From Telmatactis stephensoni (Eukaryota > Cnidaria > Anthozoa > Actiniaria > Isophelliidae): a stretch of DNA of 64,000 bases. The DNA is taken from contig JALIZF010001430.1 of assembly GCA_029948255.1 (NCBI GenBank), positions 124,001 to 188,000 of the forward strand. Reading direction: 5' to 3'. Position numbers and translations under genes: made by a program. This document shows positions 23,486 to 35,670 of this stretch, piece after piece (within the stretch, counting starts at the first letter, position 1; each line of letters starts with the position of its first letter). A model generated the notes under the pieces. It searched no databases. It saw nothing but the letters and a program-made list of their open reading frames with translations, and was not told the origin of the DNA.

Positions 23486-24563
23486 AACAAACAGAGCAAA
23501 AAAAAGATCGAAGTTAAATTAATAAAAAAAATAGATGTTAATTATGCATCACGTGATATATAGCGACTTTGTGTCCCCCAAGTTTTTCAACGCTTGTGTG
23601 ACTGTGAATATAATTAGCCACGGGATTATATACAGCTCGATTTGCTCTTTCTGACTACATAAGTTTTGTGTTGCCATCATCAAAGTTTAAGGGACTCGTA
23701 CCCAGTCTTCACGGTATGAAAGTGGCTAATGTTGAATTCACAATAGTGTATCACCCAGTGGATGCCTTAGAGCGGGCTCATGGGTGAAAAGCGGAAATAT
23801 CTTATTGCTCATGAGCAGTCATTTATGCGCCGCAAGTCATGTCTAATTGGCGATAACGTCACCCTTTCTTATCAAACTAAAGCAAACACAAATTAAACCG
23901 TTTGTAAACAATAATTTGTTAGGATACAAATTTCAAGTTTTAACTCAAGCTGATGGTGACCATAAATTCTCCTCCGGTAAGATGTTATAGAAAGATCAGA
24001 AAATGCCTTTTTTTAGAATTGTTCGTCATCTACGCTCGATTTCAAGAAATAAAACCTTTGAAATAAACATTTTCTATCTAGGTCGAATGGAAAACGCTTT
24101 AATAACGTTCTAAAGAAATCGCGTTTACGCAGGTCACATAGATGTATTTTGCTTATCTTAATTCGCCTTTCGTACTCTTACTAAAACATAATTATTCTCG
24201 AACTGAAATTTCGATTATATCTAAAAGCCTGCCCAATAAATTGAACAAATGAAAGAATAAAACGTATCAAGAAAGCCGATTCAAGTTAATGTAAAATGTA
24301 TTCTAAACACTTTGTTTTGCAATGCCAAGCTGAACAAACAAAAACTCGTTTGGGTAATATTTTCACCCCATGCTCTATGAACTCAGTTGGTTTTGCTTAT
24401 TCAGATGTTTTCTTTCTTCAATCATCTTCGTTAAAAAAGCCTTCAAAATGCTGCACCTAGTTGCCTTATATGGGATAATTAATGCATAAATTGTGCACTT
24501 TTGCCGTGATTTGGGTTTGGCTCATTCAAAGACGAATTTGTCGACAATTCTGGATTCAAGAAA

Positions 24564-26221
24564 ATGCAGAAACACGATGGGATGAGTGTGAAAACTGTCT
24601 TGCTTTTGGGTTTAGTCGTTAGTGCGTGTAAGTATCATTTGTAGCTACATTCACAGTTATTAAATTGAATCGACTGTGTTCTTCAAAACTTCTGCCACCA
24701 AAGCAAATGTTTCGAAACTAAACTGTTTCCTGACAAATTTATTCTGAGAGAAAAGCTTTCAGAGATCGATACAGCTTAGGATTCAAGTCAGCTAGCGCTT
24801 GTAGCAATTGAGTACTTAGTCTAGACGAAAGTTAAAGACTTCGTAATAACATCGAAACATAAAAGCGCGAATTTTATTCAATTTTACTCAAGTGTACTTC
24901 ATGAAGGTTTGGTAGCGACATTTATAGCGACTATGAAGATGTGACAGAAAAAGAGAGTCAGATTTGGTAAAATAATCATAAATCTTGCAATTTATATATT
25001 AACATTGATTCATTTCGGCAAAGATACAATTTTTGTACTGTAATTAAGCAGAATTAACTATAGCCATATATTAATACTAACGTGGGTGAACTCTAATCTG
25101 CTACGTCCAAATACTGTTCACTACGTACAGAATACGCAAATAAGTTGATTCATTCGACGAGCGAAGCTGACAGTTTACATATAATTTCTTCTACAATATT
25201 TGTTCATGCCTTCTTTTGGTGTCAAATTTTATTTTTCGCGGTTGGATTGGTTACATAGATCAATTAAAAAAAGAAACTTCGATAAAACACATTTGGGCTC
25301 AATGTCGCTGCGCCACAAAGCAACACTCGAATTCCCTATCACAGTGCGCCAAAACAAGGAAGAAAGATGTGCATGATAGCGATATTTTTGTAGGTCTTCG
25401 AAACTGTTGCGCGCACCGTTTCGCAAAGCTAAATCGAGTTTCTATTTTGAGAAAGCAAAGTTCTCGCATGAAATTAAAACATCTCTGATTTTCTGCAATC
25501 AACGGCCTGAATCTCTCGGTCCATTATATAGCATGAATATTACTTAAGTTTCTTGCTTTAACGTACATTTGATCTGAAGTGAAATTGCTACGTCCCCCGA
25601 TAAATACTGCTGATGGCAACACTATTTATAGTTTTGTAACGTGCGTCGGACCATTAACACTACACACAAAGCGATTTAATGCAGGAAAAAATCTAACTCG
25701 TATGTACCAGCAAATTCGTGAGAAAAGTTGTTCTAACGCCCTACTCCATCACATTTAATTGGTTTAACACTGCGTGATCATGTCCTAGGAACTGAAAATA
25801 CAGCGTAAATATTGTGCCCCACGCGCGTGGTTACCACACATGCAAATTGATGCAACTGTGATATGGCCCGGAAGAATCTTTTTCCATGTGTTTACTGGAC
25901 ATAAAAAAAAGCCTCTGGACTCTGTCCCTGCAACAGATCCGCTTCGTGTGTACTGACTTTATGTTCACATGGTGATATCCACTTTTGACTTTACTTCAGT
26001 GCTGATCTTTTTAGGTTTTTCCCTGACCCGGTCAAGTGGTCCCTGCCAACTCAATCTGCACATCTACCTAAAAAGTTGGTCCTTGTCGTGCGGCTATACC
26101 AAGATTCTACTTCAATTCACAATCAGGAAAATGTGAACAGTTTACGTATGGTGGTTGCGATGCTAACGCTAACAACTTCCCGACGAAGGAGAAGTGCAAG
26201 GAAGCGTGCAAGCCAGCTTAG
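24564..26221 (+). pseudogene. single-Kunitz secreted protein gene, probably broken
   Basis: Exon 1 (24564-24627) encodes a signal peptide (ends KTVLLLGLVVSA) and stops at a GTAAGT donor in phase 1. About 1.4 kb on, 26082-26221 encodes most of a Kunitz domain: GPCR at the reactive loop, [23 protein letters not shown], then KEKCKEAC and stop TAG. The first Cys of the domain is in frame in the DNA (26043-26085 region), but a TAA lies between it and GPC, and the obvious acceptors (25999, 26014) lead into other frames. A weak acceptor at 26075 (AAAAAG) would join in frame but drop the first Cys, leaving five. By family knowledge a Kunitz inhibitor needs the Cys5-Cys55 bond. So the gene is either disrupted, mis-sequenced or makes a five-Cys variant. 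The P1 residue is Arg. Confidence 0.5.
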
Positions 26222-26392
26222 AATGTATGTACTGTAGTTTCTTTACATTCCACCACTTTTCTCTGACTCATCAAGATTAACTATTAGCTCAAGATTTTCA
26301 TTAGCTTCTAAGACAGACTACAAAGAACTCTCTCAAAGCAAACTCTGAGTTGTCTTTCTAAAACGGACGCCGCTGTCGATCGATCTTCAAAG

Positions 26393-26684
26393 GCCGGTAC
26401 ACACAAGGGAGCTTGCTCCCGCAACAGGCTCCTGGAAAAAAAGCTCCCTCGTGTGTACCAATTGACGATTTCTTGCAAAAACTTTTGTTACGCAGCAAAA
26501 GGTTTGCTCCCTGCGCATGCTCCGTGATATTAAACTAGTTTAATATGAGGGAGCAAGCTCCGGGAGCAGATTGAACAAACTTGACGCATGCTCCCTTGTG
26601 TGTACTGGTTGTGCAAAATGACCCAGGAGCGCGTGTTGCGGGCATGTTGCGGGAACAGATGCAAGCTCCCTCGTGCGTAGCGAC
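26393..26684. mobile_element. inverted-repeat element, family G
   Basis: GCCGGTACACACAAGGGAGC against the inverse of GCTCCCTCGTGCGTAGCGAC. The flanks CTTCAAAG (26385-26392) and CTTCAGAG (26685-26692) are an 8-bp target duplication with one mismatch, as made by hAT-type transposases. The body repeats GGGAGC-containing segments in both orientations. Confidence 0.7.
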
Positions 26685-26855
26685 CTTCAGAGCTCTGTTA
26701 TAAACCTAGTTAATTTTTGCGAGCGACGAAAGGAGAAGCGGAAGCAACATATGCAGACTCAGTGTTGAACACTTCAATAAAAGAAGACAATGAGTATTGC
26801 ACTACTCAGTCTCAGTCTCAGCTATGTTGATTCCGTTTCTGAACCCTTTCTATAA

Positions 26856-27121
26856 TACCCCGTTCATACCAACAAGTTAAGCATGTTTAAAAGTGGTTTA
26901 ACTAAACAAACTTAAAAAAAAATAGTTGCTCATACCGCGCCTTATGCGCACCCCACAACTAAACAAAGTAAAAACCTGTTCGATTAAAATATCTTAGCAA
27001 GATGGTTTGAAATTGCCTTCTTAAGACTGGCTGAAATGACTCAATACTGAAAATTGTAATCGCCAACGAAAAACCTAAACCTGGTTTAGTTAAAGTAGTT
27101 TAGTTGGTGTGAATGGAGCAT
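26856..27121. mobile_element. inverted-repeat element, family I
   Basis: TACCCCGTTCATACCAAC on the left and GTTGGTGTGAATGGAGCATA on the right are imperfect inverted ends of a non-coding element of about 265 bp. Inner arms also match (TTTAACTAAAC / TTTAGTTAAAG). Confidence 0.6.
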
Positions 27122-29534
27122 AAGAGAGGCAGCAAAGGCTGGCTCCAAAGGTGTCTAATCCCAGATCCCAGATATAATAATAAGCTTTATAATCCATTCT
27201 TGACTAGAAATACAACGGATTTACAAGATAAGAAATAATGTAAAAATTTACAATAAAACGTAAATATACTGACGTAGAGTACAAGCGCTAAATGAATTTA
27301 ATTGCTGGATGATACACCTCCCTGACTGATCTAATTCCTATAGTGCTATCCATTCTTCATACAACAAGGGCCTACAACTAAGATGTACTGACATATGTCG
27401 TTGCTACGCAACGTTGTTGCTATGCATCATAGCGTTTAATTGGCGTCGGGCGGCGCGCGCGCGCCTTTTTGGCGGGAAAACATTTGACTTCCTGCAGTAA
27501 GACGACGCGAGCCGGACAAAAACCACTCATTTTTTTCTTATTGCGCGGGGCTTTCTACTTCCGGTTTCTTTAAAAGCTATAGACGACTTTCATAAATGGC
27601 GGGCTCATTGTTGACGAGAACAAGGACAGAAAGGACTCCAAAAATCATCATGGTATCAAATGAGTCGAATATATCCTGTAAAATGCACAGAAAATAGATT
27701 TTTCAAAAGGAAGAGAAACACATCATCTTTGATAGCAATACAAGTGTCACCACGCTTATTTTCTGGTAACAAGGCCTTTGTGGCCGCTATTTTGGAAAGT
27801 CGTCTATAATCTTTGGCGGATGTCATCAAAAAGAAGTTTCGTCAATATCTATATTCTATACAGCCTTATCGTCAAAGCCAACCAAACATGAGGTTGGCGT
27901 AAAATTATAATCACGGACGTTATTTGTATTACTCGCTCATTTGTAACGCTCAAAAAAATCATAAAAAGTTTATTTGGAAACGATTTTTAAAGTCCTTGTA
28001 ACATGTAATTTTTTACAATTTAGAATAAAAGTTTAAGATACCAAATTACGTTTTTCGAAAATTTGGGTTCGATATTTCTACGCTATCATACTGTTTTGGG
28101 CACAAAAAGCTAAAAGCACATTCAAATTTCCGAGTATCAGAGGAGCCTGGGACGAGGTATGCCGTGAAGACCGACGCTTGTTTGATGCTGAAGGATTGTA
28201 TGTTGTTTTGTTGGTTGTGGTAGGAAAATCTTAAAAAATGGCGAGTAATAAAGAAAATATATCAGAAAGCTTTACTTTTACTGCAATGTCTTGGTCGATG
28301 AGTCCCGTGTTTGACGTCACAGAAAAGCTCGGCTTAGTCCACAGTGAGTCTCGGAAATTTTTCAACAGTTCTACCCAAGGGCATTGTTCTGTTGCTGGGC
28401 CGTTCTTAGAAATACGTCAAGCCACAATATAATTAAATGTTTCGTTACTAAACTGACATCTTGTTTTTGTGTTTTAGGATTAATGTGGTCTTGGTATGAA
28501 AAACTGCAATTGATAAAAGAATAGAGGAGATAGAAATAAATTGATAAACATCAACTTTACGACTCATTTTGCGATTGTTTCAATGGTAATTGAAAACTGT
28601 AGCTGGGTTTCACCCATTCCCTTGGGAATCCGAAACTAATAAGCGGTAGTAATGTTGGATAAACAAGCAATATATAAACATTAATAAAAAATCTTTTGTT
28701 GAAATTTATCCAAGATGGCTGCCGTGACGTCACATATAATCCAGTATTTTACACAGGCTTTAAATGTACCGCGCATGCCCGTAAACCGAGAAAATGGCGG
28801 ACGCGTATATGGCTTCCAAATAGAGGCAAGCAGTCAACGATATGATTTTAGGGGATGTCATACCTTTTCTCGTACCGATACATGCTGCTGGCTTGTCGCG
28901 CGCGCACTTGTTCTGCTGACCCGTTCGACGAGGAGTTTTTAACTTTTACCACAGAGGACCCGGCTTGGGAGTCTTTTATCAATAATAAAATGAACTAAAG
29001 CTCTTTGAGTTTCCTATATGGCAACCTCAATGAAACTCGATCACGTAAACGTACTGCGGTAACTTGATAGCGCCAAGTACTAGTGTAACGCACTCACCTT
29101 AGTATACCTTAGTTCACCTCAAACGTACCAAAAATTAAAACAAAAGTATTATATCAGGCCAAGAGACCATAATACATTTATAATACATTTTCATTCTTAT
29201 ATTTCTCAAATAATTAGGTGGTTTTAATCAGTCTCAATTTTATTTTAATGGCTTCAATGAATAAAAATAACAGCCTCAATTTATGCCTTAATTTCATCCA
29301 AATTACCCAAATTAAATTATTATATAGCCTTCTCAATACGCGCGCTCTGATTGGCTGAAAACTGTGCTGTATAAGAGAACAGAGCACGGTTCTGGTGTCA
29401 GCAGCGCAAGCTCGACAGCGCATGCGCCTTTTCAAGCGGAAAATCAAACTTTTTGCCTTGAATATTTACTTCACAATCTAGCAGATATATAACAAAACAA
29501 ATAGAACAGCTTTTCCGTGCTCCGTTTGGTAATA

Positions 29535-29633
29535 CAGCACTTAGGAAGTGACGAGAGCACTCAAGAAGTGTGGAGATACGGCGAGAGCTCTCCTTAAACT
29601 TCTTTCGTGCTCTCGTCACTTCCTGTGTGCTGG
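29535..29633. repeat. fold-back hairpin
   Basis: AGGAAGTGACGAGAGCAC is inverted as GTGCTCTCGTCACTTCCT about 50 bases later. The upstream 29340-29400 carries the GCGCGCTCTGATTGGCTG motif shared with 4848 and others, so the whole 29335-29640 may be one element. Confidence 0.65.
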
Positions 29634-29845
29634 ATTTAAGCAATATAATAGAAGATAGTTTTCTAGAGAAGTTTGATAAATCACAAGCCGTAGGCGAGGG
29701 ACCTGTTAGTATCTGGCTAATAAATGAGATGCCCTTTCTTTATACTTGTTGTGCAGTTGTCTTGAATTAGCTAATAAATAATTTGTATCGGTTCACTGCA
29801 GTGATTTTAGAACATAAAAAGTATTATACTGAGGCAATGAACCCA

Positions 29846-29884
29846 TCCTTCCATCCATCCATCCACCCATCCATCCATGATTCG

Positions 29885-29925
<41 letters not shown>

Positions 29926-29960
29926 CTTATTGATTGAATGTTTGTTTGATTGATTGATTG
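29846..29960. repeat. (CCAT)n and (GATT)n tracts
   Basis: Simple tetranucleotide repeats. They are the K1-side counterpart of the expanded CCATCCGT tract at 39967. Confidence 0.85.
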
Positions 29961-30602
29961 GCTGATTGATCGATCGATTGAATAACTCGCGTTCGTTATT
30001 TTTCCAGCATGCCATCCGGCCACGTATCAATTATTGATAGTAGCTCAGTTTTTGTAAGTAAACTAAATTAAAATAAGTGCAAAGAGTAGTGAGATTTATA
30101 TCACTTTATTTTCTTGGTCTCATTTATCTCTCTATAGTTGTATTTCTAGACAGAAGAACACTTTCCTAAAAAAGAAAGATATCAGTTTAGTATTAAAACA
30201 TTTAGGTAATGCTGCGAGTAAGAACAGGGGTGTGGTAATTACAGCAAAGAGTGCAGAAAGGTGCATAAAAGCGTGCACCTCATTGGCTAAAATTACAATT
30301 TCTCATGCATACTTGTTAATTAAGGTAGTACACTTTTTACTTTTAACTTTTAACTTTTAATCGCGAAATTTAAAACTCGCGAAATATGGCGCTTGACTTT
30401 TGGCGAAATTAAATACACGCGAAATTTAGTGAGAATAAGGTATTTACATAGGTATGGTACTTTTATAGGGTGTGTAAATGTATCTAATGTACGTAAATAT
30501 CCTGTAAAATCTGGTCATTTTTAACAAATGATGTAAAAACCATATTAATTTTCTTGGACGTATGTAACTTGCCAAATCAAATCATTTATATGTACAACTT
30601 AA

Positions 30603-30905
30603 GCCGGTGATACACGCTGCGATTTTTTTTCTCGCTCTGATAATTTTAGAGATGTTGTTGCACGCGGGTGCGAAATTGCCGAGTGTATCATGTCTGTGCA
30701 ACACCTTAACGCCAAACTACAACAACAATAACAACAAAATTGCGGCAAGAAGTTTAAACGTGTGAACTTTTCTCTGGAAAATATTGAAGATCGCTCGCCT
30801 CGTAATGAATGCTGCAGAGTGATTGACAGACGCTACAATTTTTTCTGCAACAAAATCTGAAAATGCAATGCGATCGAAGAAAAGATTGCAACGTGTATCA
30901 CCGGC
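30603..30905. mobile_element. inverted-repeat element, family H copy 1
   Basis: GCCGGTGATACACGCTGC and the inverse (GCAACGTGTATCACCGGC) bound about 300 bases with a CAA-rich middle. It is also present at the same place in K2 (41760-42074) and as a remnant in K3 (near 51300), so it predates the duplications. Confidence 0.75.
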
Positions 30906-31001
30906 AGTACATTAAATATCAATTTTCTGAATATTTACAACAATTTTTCATAATTTACTGTGAAAGTTATTCAATTTTTCCAGTGATATAGTTGCAAGTA
31001 A

Positions 31002-34000
31002 TTAAGTGAAATACTCACGAATTCCCAGACAAGCTTGTTCACATGCTTGTTTGGAACAAAAGTTGTTGGCGTTGCCTCCACATCCACCATAACAAAAGAG
31101 CTCACAGATTCCTTTCTGATTGTTAAAGAAGAAACGAGGAGTATTTGCACCACCGTAACCAGGGTTCTTTGGTAAGGTACAGATGTGATTGTTGATTAAA
31201 TTATCTGGTGTTGTACAATAAAAAGTATTTTAATGTGCAATATATGTCAAAGTTGGTTATGTATATTATATGTTAAAAGAATTATTAGGGAATGTCTAAA
31301 CCAGGCGAAAAATAAAACTTAATTATTTAGACCTTATGCAAACATTATATAATGGCTGTAACGAAATACATTTCCATAAATTTGAAGTTGGACCTCGGGG
31401 GGAGGGGGGTACTCCTTCCAGTTTTGGGTAGGGATGTGCCGCTGAGCCCCTCGAACCCTGACCCTGTTCCAGAGCAAAATTTCCAAAATTGATACCCTGT
31501 TCCAGAGTAAATGCCTGCCTCATTTCCTTGCTTCCGGCCAAGTTGACGTGTCGTTACCCCTTTTAGCCCGACCTTTTAGACGAACTTTGTTAAATAGATA
31601 CCCTGTTCCATAGAGTAATTACGATTGTTATATACCCTGTTCCAGAGTAAAATCGCTGAAAACCCTACCCTGTCTGGCGGCACGTACCCGTATAGCGAAT
31701 ATAAGGGAGTACCCCTCCGGGAGTTGGACATTCAATTAGTTTTAGCACTGGAAGAAACTCTGTTTATAGGAGGAGGAATAACTTAATCTTAGCATTATAA
31801 GATTTACTTTTAACATAAAAACATGATTTTCAGAGAAATTTAGTATTAACATTTCCAATGTGAACAAACTCCTCAAAACCAAGAAAGAAAGTTTAATCTG
31901 TCGGGCAAATCACCAACAAAGTCGGGGGCAGAAGCAGAATAATTGGACTACCATTATTCATTATTCCCAAACAAGTTTTCTCAAGAATCCATCATTTAAC
32001 CGTTTCCCATTATTCCTTATTCTTTTTCTATTTTTCTGTTATTCATTATTCTTTCTTCATCTGTTCATTATTCATTATTCCTTGGATTTTAGATGTAATA
32101 TAATTCATTATTCCAAAGCAATCTCAAATCGTCATTGATTTCATTATTCTGTTTTCACCCACGAAACAAAGCCTGTAATTTAGATTGATTTACGCTATAT
32201 GGACTTACTTGGACACCTTTTCATGCATTCTTCTCGTGACGCAAAATTATTACCATTGCCACCAGAGCCGCTATACGAAAACTGTTCGCACCTTCCAGTG
32301 TCCATATTGTAGCCCCATCGTAGACTTGCACCTGGACAATTATCTGCACAATTGCCAGGACTCAGTGGTTGTCGGCACACTTCGAATGGGTCGCTAGTGG
32401 CGCTTGCGGCCCCACCTGCGTTGTTAAGAAATAGTTATTTTTTGTTTATTATTATTATTAATTAGGCTTTTTAAATTCACTTAAAATGGCTTTCAAAAGG
32501 GTTTAGGTGATTGATTTCATGTACAGTAGTTGATTGAATCAAATGGTTCCAACCCATGTACAGTGGTTGATTGAATCAAGTGGTTGGAACCCATGTACAG
32601 TGGCTGATTGAATCAAGTGGTTCCAACCCATGTACGGTGGTTGATTGAATCAAGTGGTTCCAACCCATGTACAGTAGTTGATTGAATCAAGTGGTTCCAA
32701 CCCATGTACAGTGGCTGATTGAATCAAGTGGTTCCAACCCATGTACAGTAGTTGATTGAATCAAGTGGTTCCAACCCATGTACAGTGGCTGATTGAATAA
32801 AGTGGTTCCAACCCATGTACAGTGGCTGATTGAATCAAGTGGTTCCAACCCATGTACAGTGGTTGATTGAATCAAGTGGTTGGAACCCATGTACAGTGGT
32901 TGATTGAATCAAATGGTTCCAACCCAAGTACAGTGGTTGATTGAATCAAGTGGTTCCAACCCATGTACAGTGGTTGATTGAATCAAGTGGTCTCAACCCA
33001 TGTACAGTGGTTGATTGAATCAAGTGGTTCCAACCCATGTACAGTGGAACAACCCTGGTATTAAATAAAAAAAACATTAAGTTTCATGCACATAAATCTC
33101 GTGTAAAAATACATAACTTCGTTAATGCATCCACCTGGATATTACAACAATGCGGCTATTTTTGTTTTGTAAGTTAACGTTGGCCGTATTATTATTACAA
33201 TTTCCACCGTTTCAGCATAATTACATGCCCAGAAGTCTCGCCTGGGAATCGTTGGTTGATAGGTTACCAAATCCAGACAGAGGTGGAGTTTTCGCCAATA
33301 ATGTCTGACTGAGTACTTTGCTTTACGGTATCCCACTGATTAATTTCCAGTTGATGCTTTTGACTGGCGAGTCGTGTGGTTATACATAGACGATGGTAAA
33401 ATACATAAAAATGGAAATTAAAATGCACAAGCAATTTCTTCATTGACAAGATAGGATTTTATTATTCATTGCATTTAATTATATTTTAGAAAGGTCTGCT
33501 TTTTCAATACCAAAAGAATCTTCATGAAAATGAGTAAAAACATGTCAAAAATGTCAACCGGCTGTAATAGATTAACCGATCAACCCGCTCGGTCCAACCC
33601 GTTATAACGGGTTCACTGTCAAGGTTGCCAAGTGTGACGTTAAGGTTCACCTCTTGCAGTCTTATCTCTGTCGTCTCGGTTCGAGTCCCCACTTGGGAGA
33701 TGCATGGATTGTGAAAATTAATGATTAACCTTTCTGTTAACCTTAACGGGGAGAAATTAACCGTTACTGTTAAAAAAGCATTAACCAGCTTCCAAATCCA
33801 TTGAGACACTCCATAGTGCACCATTTGCAAGCCTTCACTCCGACCACGTGTAGCCGCACCCAGGCGTTAGGCTGCAATGTGGATGATCATCTTCCTCCCT
33901 CTAGCTTCTTCAAATTATTCCATTAAAAGCTCTTAAAGTTGGCCGTTTTCTTAGATTGCTATCTAATTTTGACCAACGTATAGGCCCTGGATATCTAAGC

Positions 34001-35062
34001 CTTTAAGGACCTTCGACTAACGCCATTAAAAATTACCAAGTAACAAGTTGACCCCACGCATTGCAGCCATTCTAAACAATGCAAGCCGTGAGGCTAGGAA
34101 GAACCATGTAATAAATCGTATTTCTCTTTACCGCGCCAGAAGAATTTGGACATGCCGATTAAAGAAGTCTGATTGTGCTTTGAATGTATTCCCCAACGTG
34201 AACAAACTCTATCCTCTCCTCCCCGGCTCTTACCTTTCACCCTGAGTCCCCGGGAATTGTTTTGAGATGATACGACGAAATTAAAAGAATCAGTGCTATC
34301 TCAGAGTGGACAAATATCAATAATAAATACAATAACAGGTTAACGCCCAAAGGAATCTTAATTTTGTTTTTCATACCATGATCCGATTGCACGAACGGAC
34401 GATAGCGCTATCCGTTACATAAATCCTTATCCAGTTGATATTGGAACGTAACATTTTATTCACTGCATAAGGATTTATCCAACGGAAACTGCGCTACCCA
34501 CCATTCGTGCGACCGGAGTCAGATATATGATCGTCAAAAATGTCCTATTTTATCTTGATGACATAATGCTTTTTTAAACCTAAAAATAGATATAATATAA
34601 ACTAATTGCAATCTTGAGGCGGCATTACATTATAAACTATTAACGGCTAGTTGGAAGAAAATATATTCCGTACTGGGCGGAGCTAGTAGTGCTTTCAAGC
34701 GCGTGTAAAAAAAAAAGAACTTAAATTTTCTTGCTTCAAAAAACTCCTCAATCTTTCTTACTGAATATTGCTCTAAGGGCTCGTCACATCAAGTTGTTGA
34801 TTTGTTTATAATTTGTTTAATCTTTGGTGGCCTTTTTGTTAGTTTCCGCTTTTTATGTTAAATTAATAGTAAAAATCCAAATCAATCCATAGCTAAATGA
34901 ATTTTAAAATCAAGACTGATGCATGAGTTTACTGTAAAAACTTGAACAAAGTAAAAACTTGTCAAAAGTGAAAAGAACAACCACACTTAACAAAACGTCT
35001 ATCAACTTACACATAACCAAGACAAGACATATGTAGAAAATCATTTTCATCTTCATCTTCAT
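31002..35062 (-). CDS. K1, secreted two-domain Kunitz-like protein
   Basis: Exons: 35011-35062 (signal peptide, MKMKMKMIFYICLVLVM), 32209-32415 (domain 1) and 31019-31204 (domain 2). All junctions are phase 1. No tail exon is found. If the last donor (GTGAGT at 31018) is not used, the frame ends five codons on at TAA (31002), giving 153 residues. Domain 1 is the atypical type with the Cys38 position changed to Ser (FSYSGSGG) and a Cys in a four-residue insertion after Cys14 (GNCADNC). Domain 2 lacks Cys14 and has extra Cys at 34 and 46. With the P1 region altered in both domains, ordinary serine-protease inhibition is unlikely; a structural, matrix or binding role is possible. Kunitz-fold proteins in cnidarians also include venom and skeletal-matrix components, and nothing here decides between these. 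An in-frame upstream ATG at 35104 would add 14 residues; I prefer 35062 because the paralogues start there. Confidence 0.82.
31019..31204 (-). CDS. K1 domain 2 exon (Kunitz-like, no Cys14)
   Basis: Reads HICTLPKNPGYGG where Cys14-P1 would be, then TPRFFFNN, GICELFCYGGCGG, NNFCSK and ACEQACLG. The acceptor used by K2 and K3 is kept as CACCAG. Confidence 0.85.
31394..31721. mobile_element. G-run-ended element, family N copy 2
   Basis: Begins CTCGGGGGGAGGGGGGTACT and ends GGGAGTACCCCTCCGGG, flanked by a perfect 8-bp duplication AGTTGGAC (31386-31393, 31722-31729). The paralogous K2 intron reads AAGTTGGACATTCAATTAG without interruption (about 42600-42620), an exact empty site. The core repeats ACCCTGTTCCAGAGTAAA-like units about five times. 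Confidence 0.9.
32209..32415 (-). CDS. K1 domain 1 exon (Kunitz-like, no Cys38)
   Basis: Encodes GAASATSDPFEV then CRQPLSPGNCADNCPG, RWGYN, GRCEQFSYSGSGGNGNNF and EECMKRC. Acceptor AACGCAG, donor GTAAGTCC. Confidence 0.85.
32518..33046. repeat. 37-bp minisatellite in K1 intron, about 14 copies
   Basis: Unit GTACAGTGGTTGATTGAATC... of 37 bases, with small variants (AGTAGTTG, GTGGCTG, TTGGAACC). The same place in K2 (43399-43522) has only about three units. Confidence 0.95.
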
Positions 35063-35115
35063 CTTCACTGATGGCTGAATGAGGTCTGGGAATTTGAGAT
35101 TCAAAGGAGTGATGA

Positions 35116-35157
35116 GTCCGTAATTCCAGGTATCTTATATGGCTATGAATTACGGAC
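35116..35157 (-). promoter_or_regulatory. K1 TATA box within an inverted repeat
   Basis: Minus-strand ATATAAG (35134-35140), about 72 bases upstream of the K1 ATG. It is bracketed by a perfect 11-bp inverted repeat GTCCGTAATTC (35116-35126) / GAATTACGGAC (35147-35157). The same ACGGAC motif lies upstream of the TATA box of K2 and K4. Confidence 0.6.
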
Positions 35158-35670
35158 CAGTGGGCCAGGCAACACCTGTTAAGAACCGCTACTCATATTT
35201 CCGATCCACATGTATGTTAAATCGTTCAAATTCAAAGACGGAACTTTGTATTTTATGTTCGAGTCGTTGGCCGAAGGCCAGCGATAGTGGACTGAGCTAT
35301 ACCAATCAACACTGGGGAATTGAAATAAATGGAGAAAATCACTCACACTTAATTACACGTTTTGAAACAACAATTCCCGTACGTCGGCTTCAAGCACTAC
35401 CCCAAAATTGACAAGAAAATCTTTGATTTGTAGACAGTAAACTGTGTAAACTAAAAAAAACAAGATGCTGAATTATTAGTGATTGTTTATTTCGGATTAA
35501 TAATGAACAATAAATAAACACGACTGTCAATCATCTACCATCTGAACAGACTTCAACAAGAACAAATATTGATGTCATAGTCATTTATGTATTACAATTG
35601 TTTTGAATGTTTGGGTCTGCCAAAGAATATATCAATAATAAGAATAATTAACAGCTCCGCTTTGGCCTCG

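Larger units (their letters stand above)
21576..24563. other. gene-free interval with small inverted-repeat elements
   Basis: No exon is supported. It holds elements at 22376-22516 and 22685-22816, a perfect short hairpin at 22859-22897, and a CAA run at 23457-23483. Confidence 0.4.
26222..31001. other. gene-free interval between the plus-strand Kunitz gene and K1
   Basis: No exon is supported. It holds inverted-repeat elements at 26393-26684, 26856-27121, 29535-29633 and 30603-30905, and simple repeats at 29846-29960. The short frames at 28238-28432 and 28715-28942 lack any support beyond an ATG. Confidence 0.45.
29745..33060. repeat. segmental duplication, K1 copy
   Basis: Collinear with 39858-43525 (K2 copy). 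It covers the flank with the CGGTTCACTGCAG motif and (CCAT)n tract, the domain 2 and domain 1 exons and their introns, and the 37-bp minisatellite. Differences are a missing segment near 30330-30445, an inserted element at 31394-31721, and a longer minisatellite. Confidence 0.8.

Noticed and set aside
32518..33046. Regular 37-bp repeats, considered as a CRISPR array
   Set aside because: Units are contiguous with no unique spacers, and the setting is a eukaryotic intron.
33650..33700. tRNA-like B box GGTTCGAGTCCC
   Set aside because: No A box or cloverleaf could be built around it; at most a relic of a tRNA-derived SINE.
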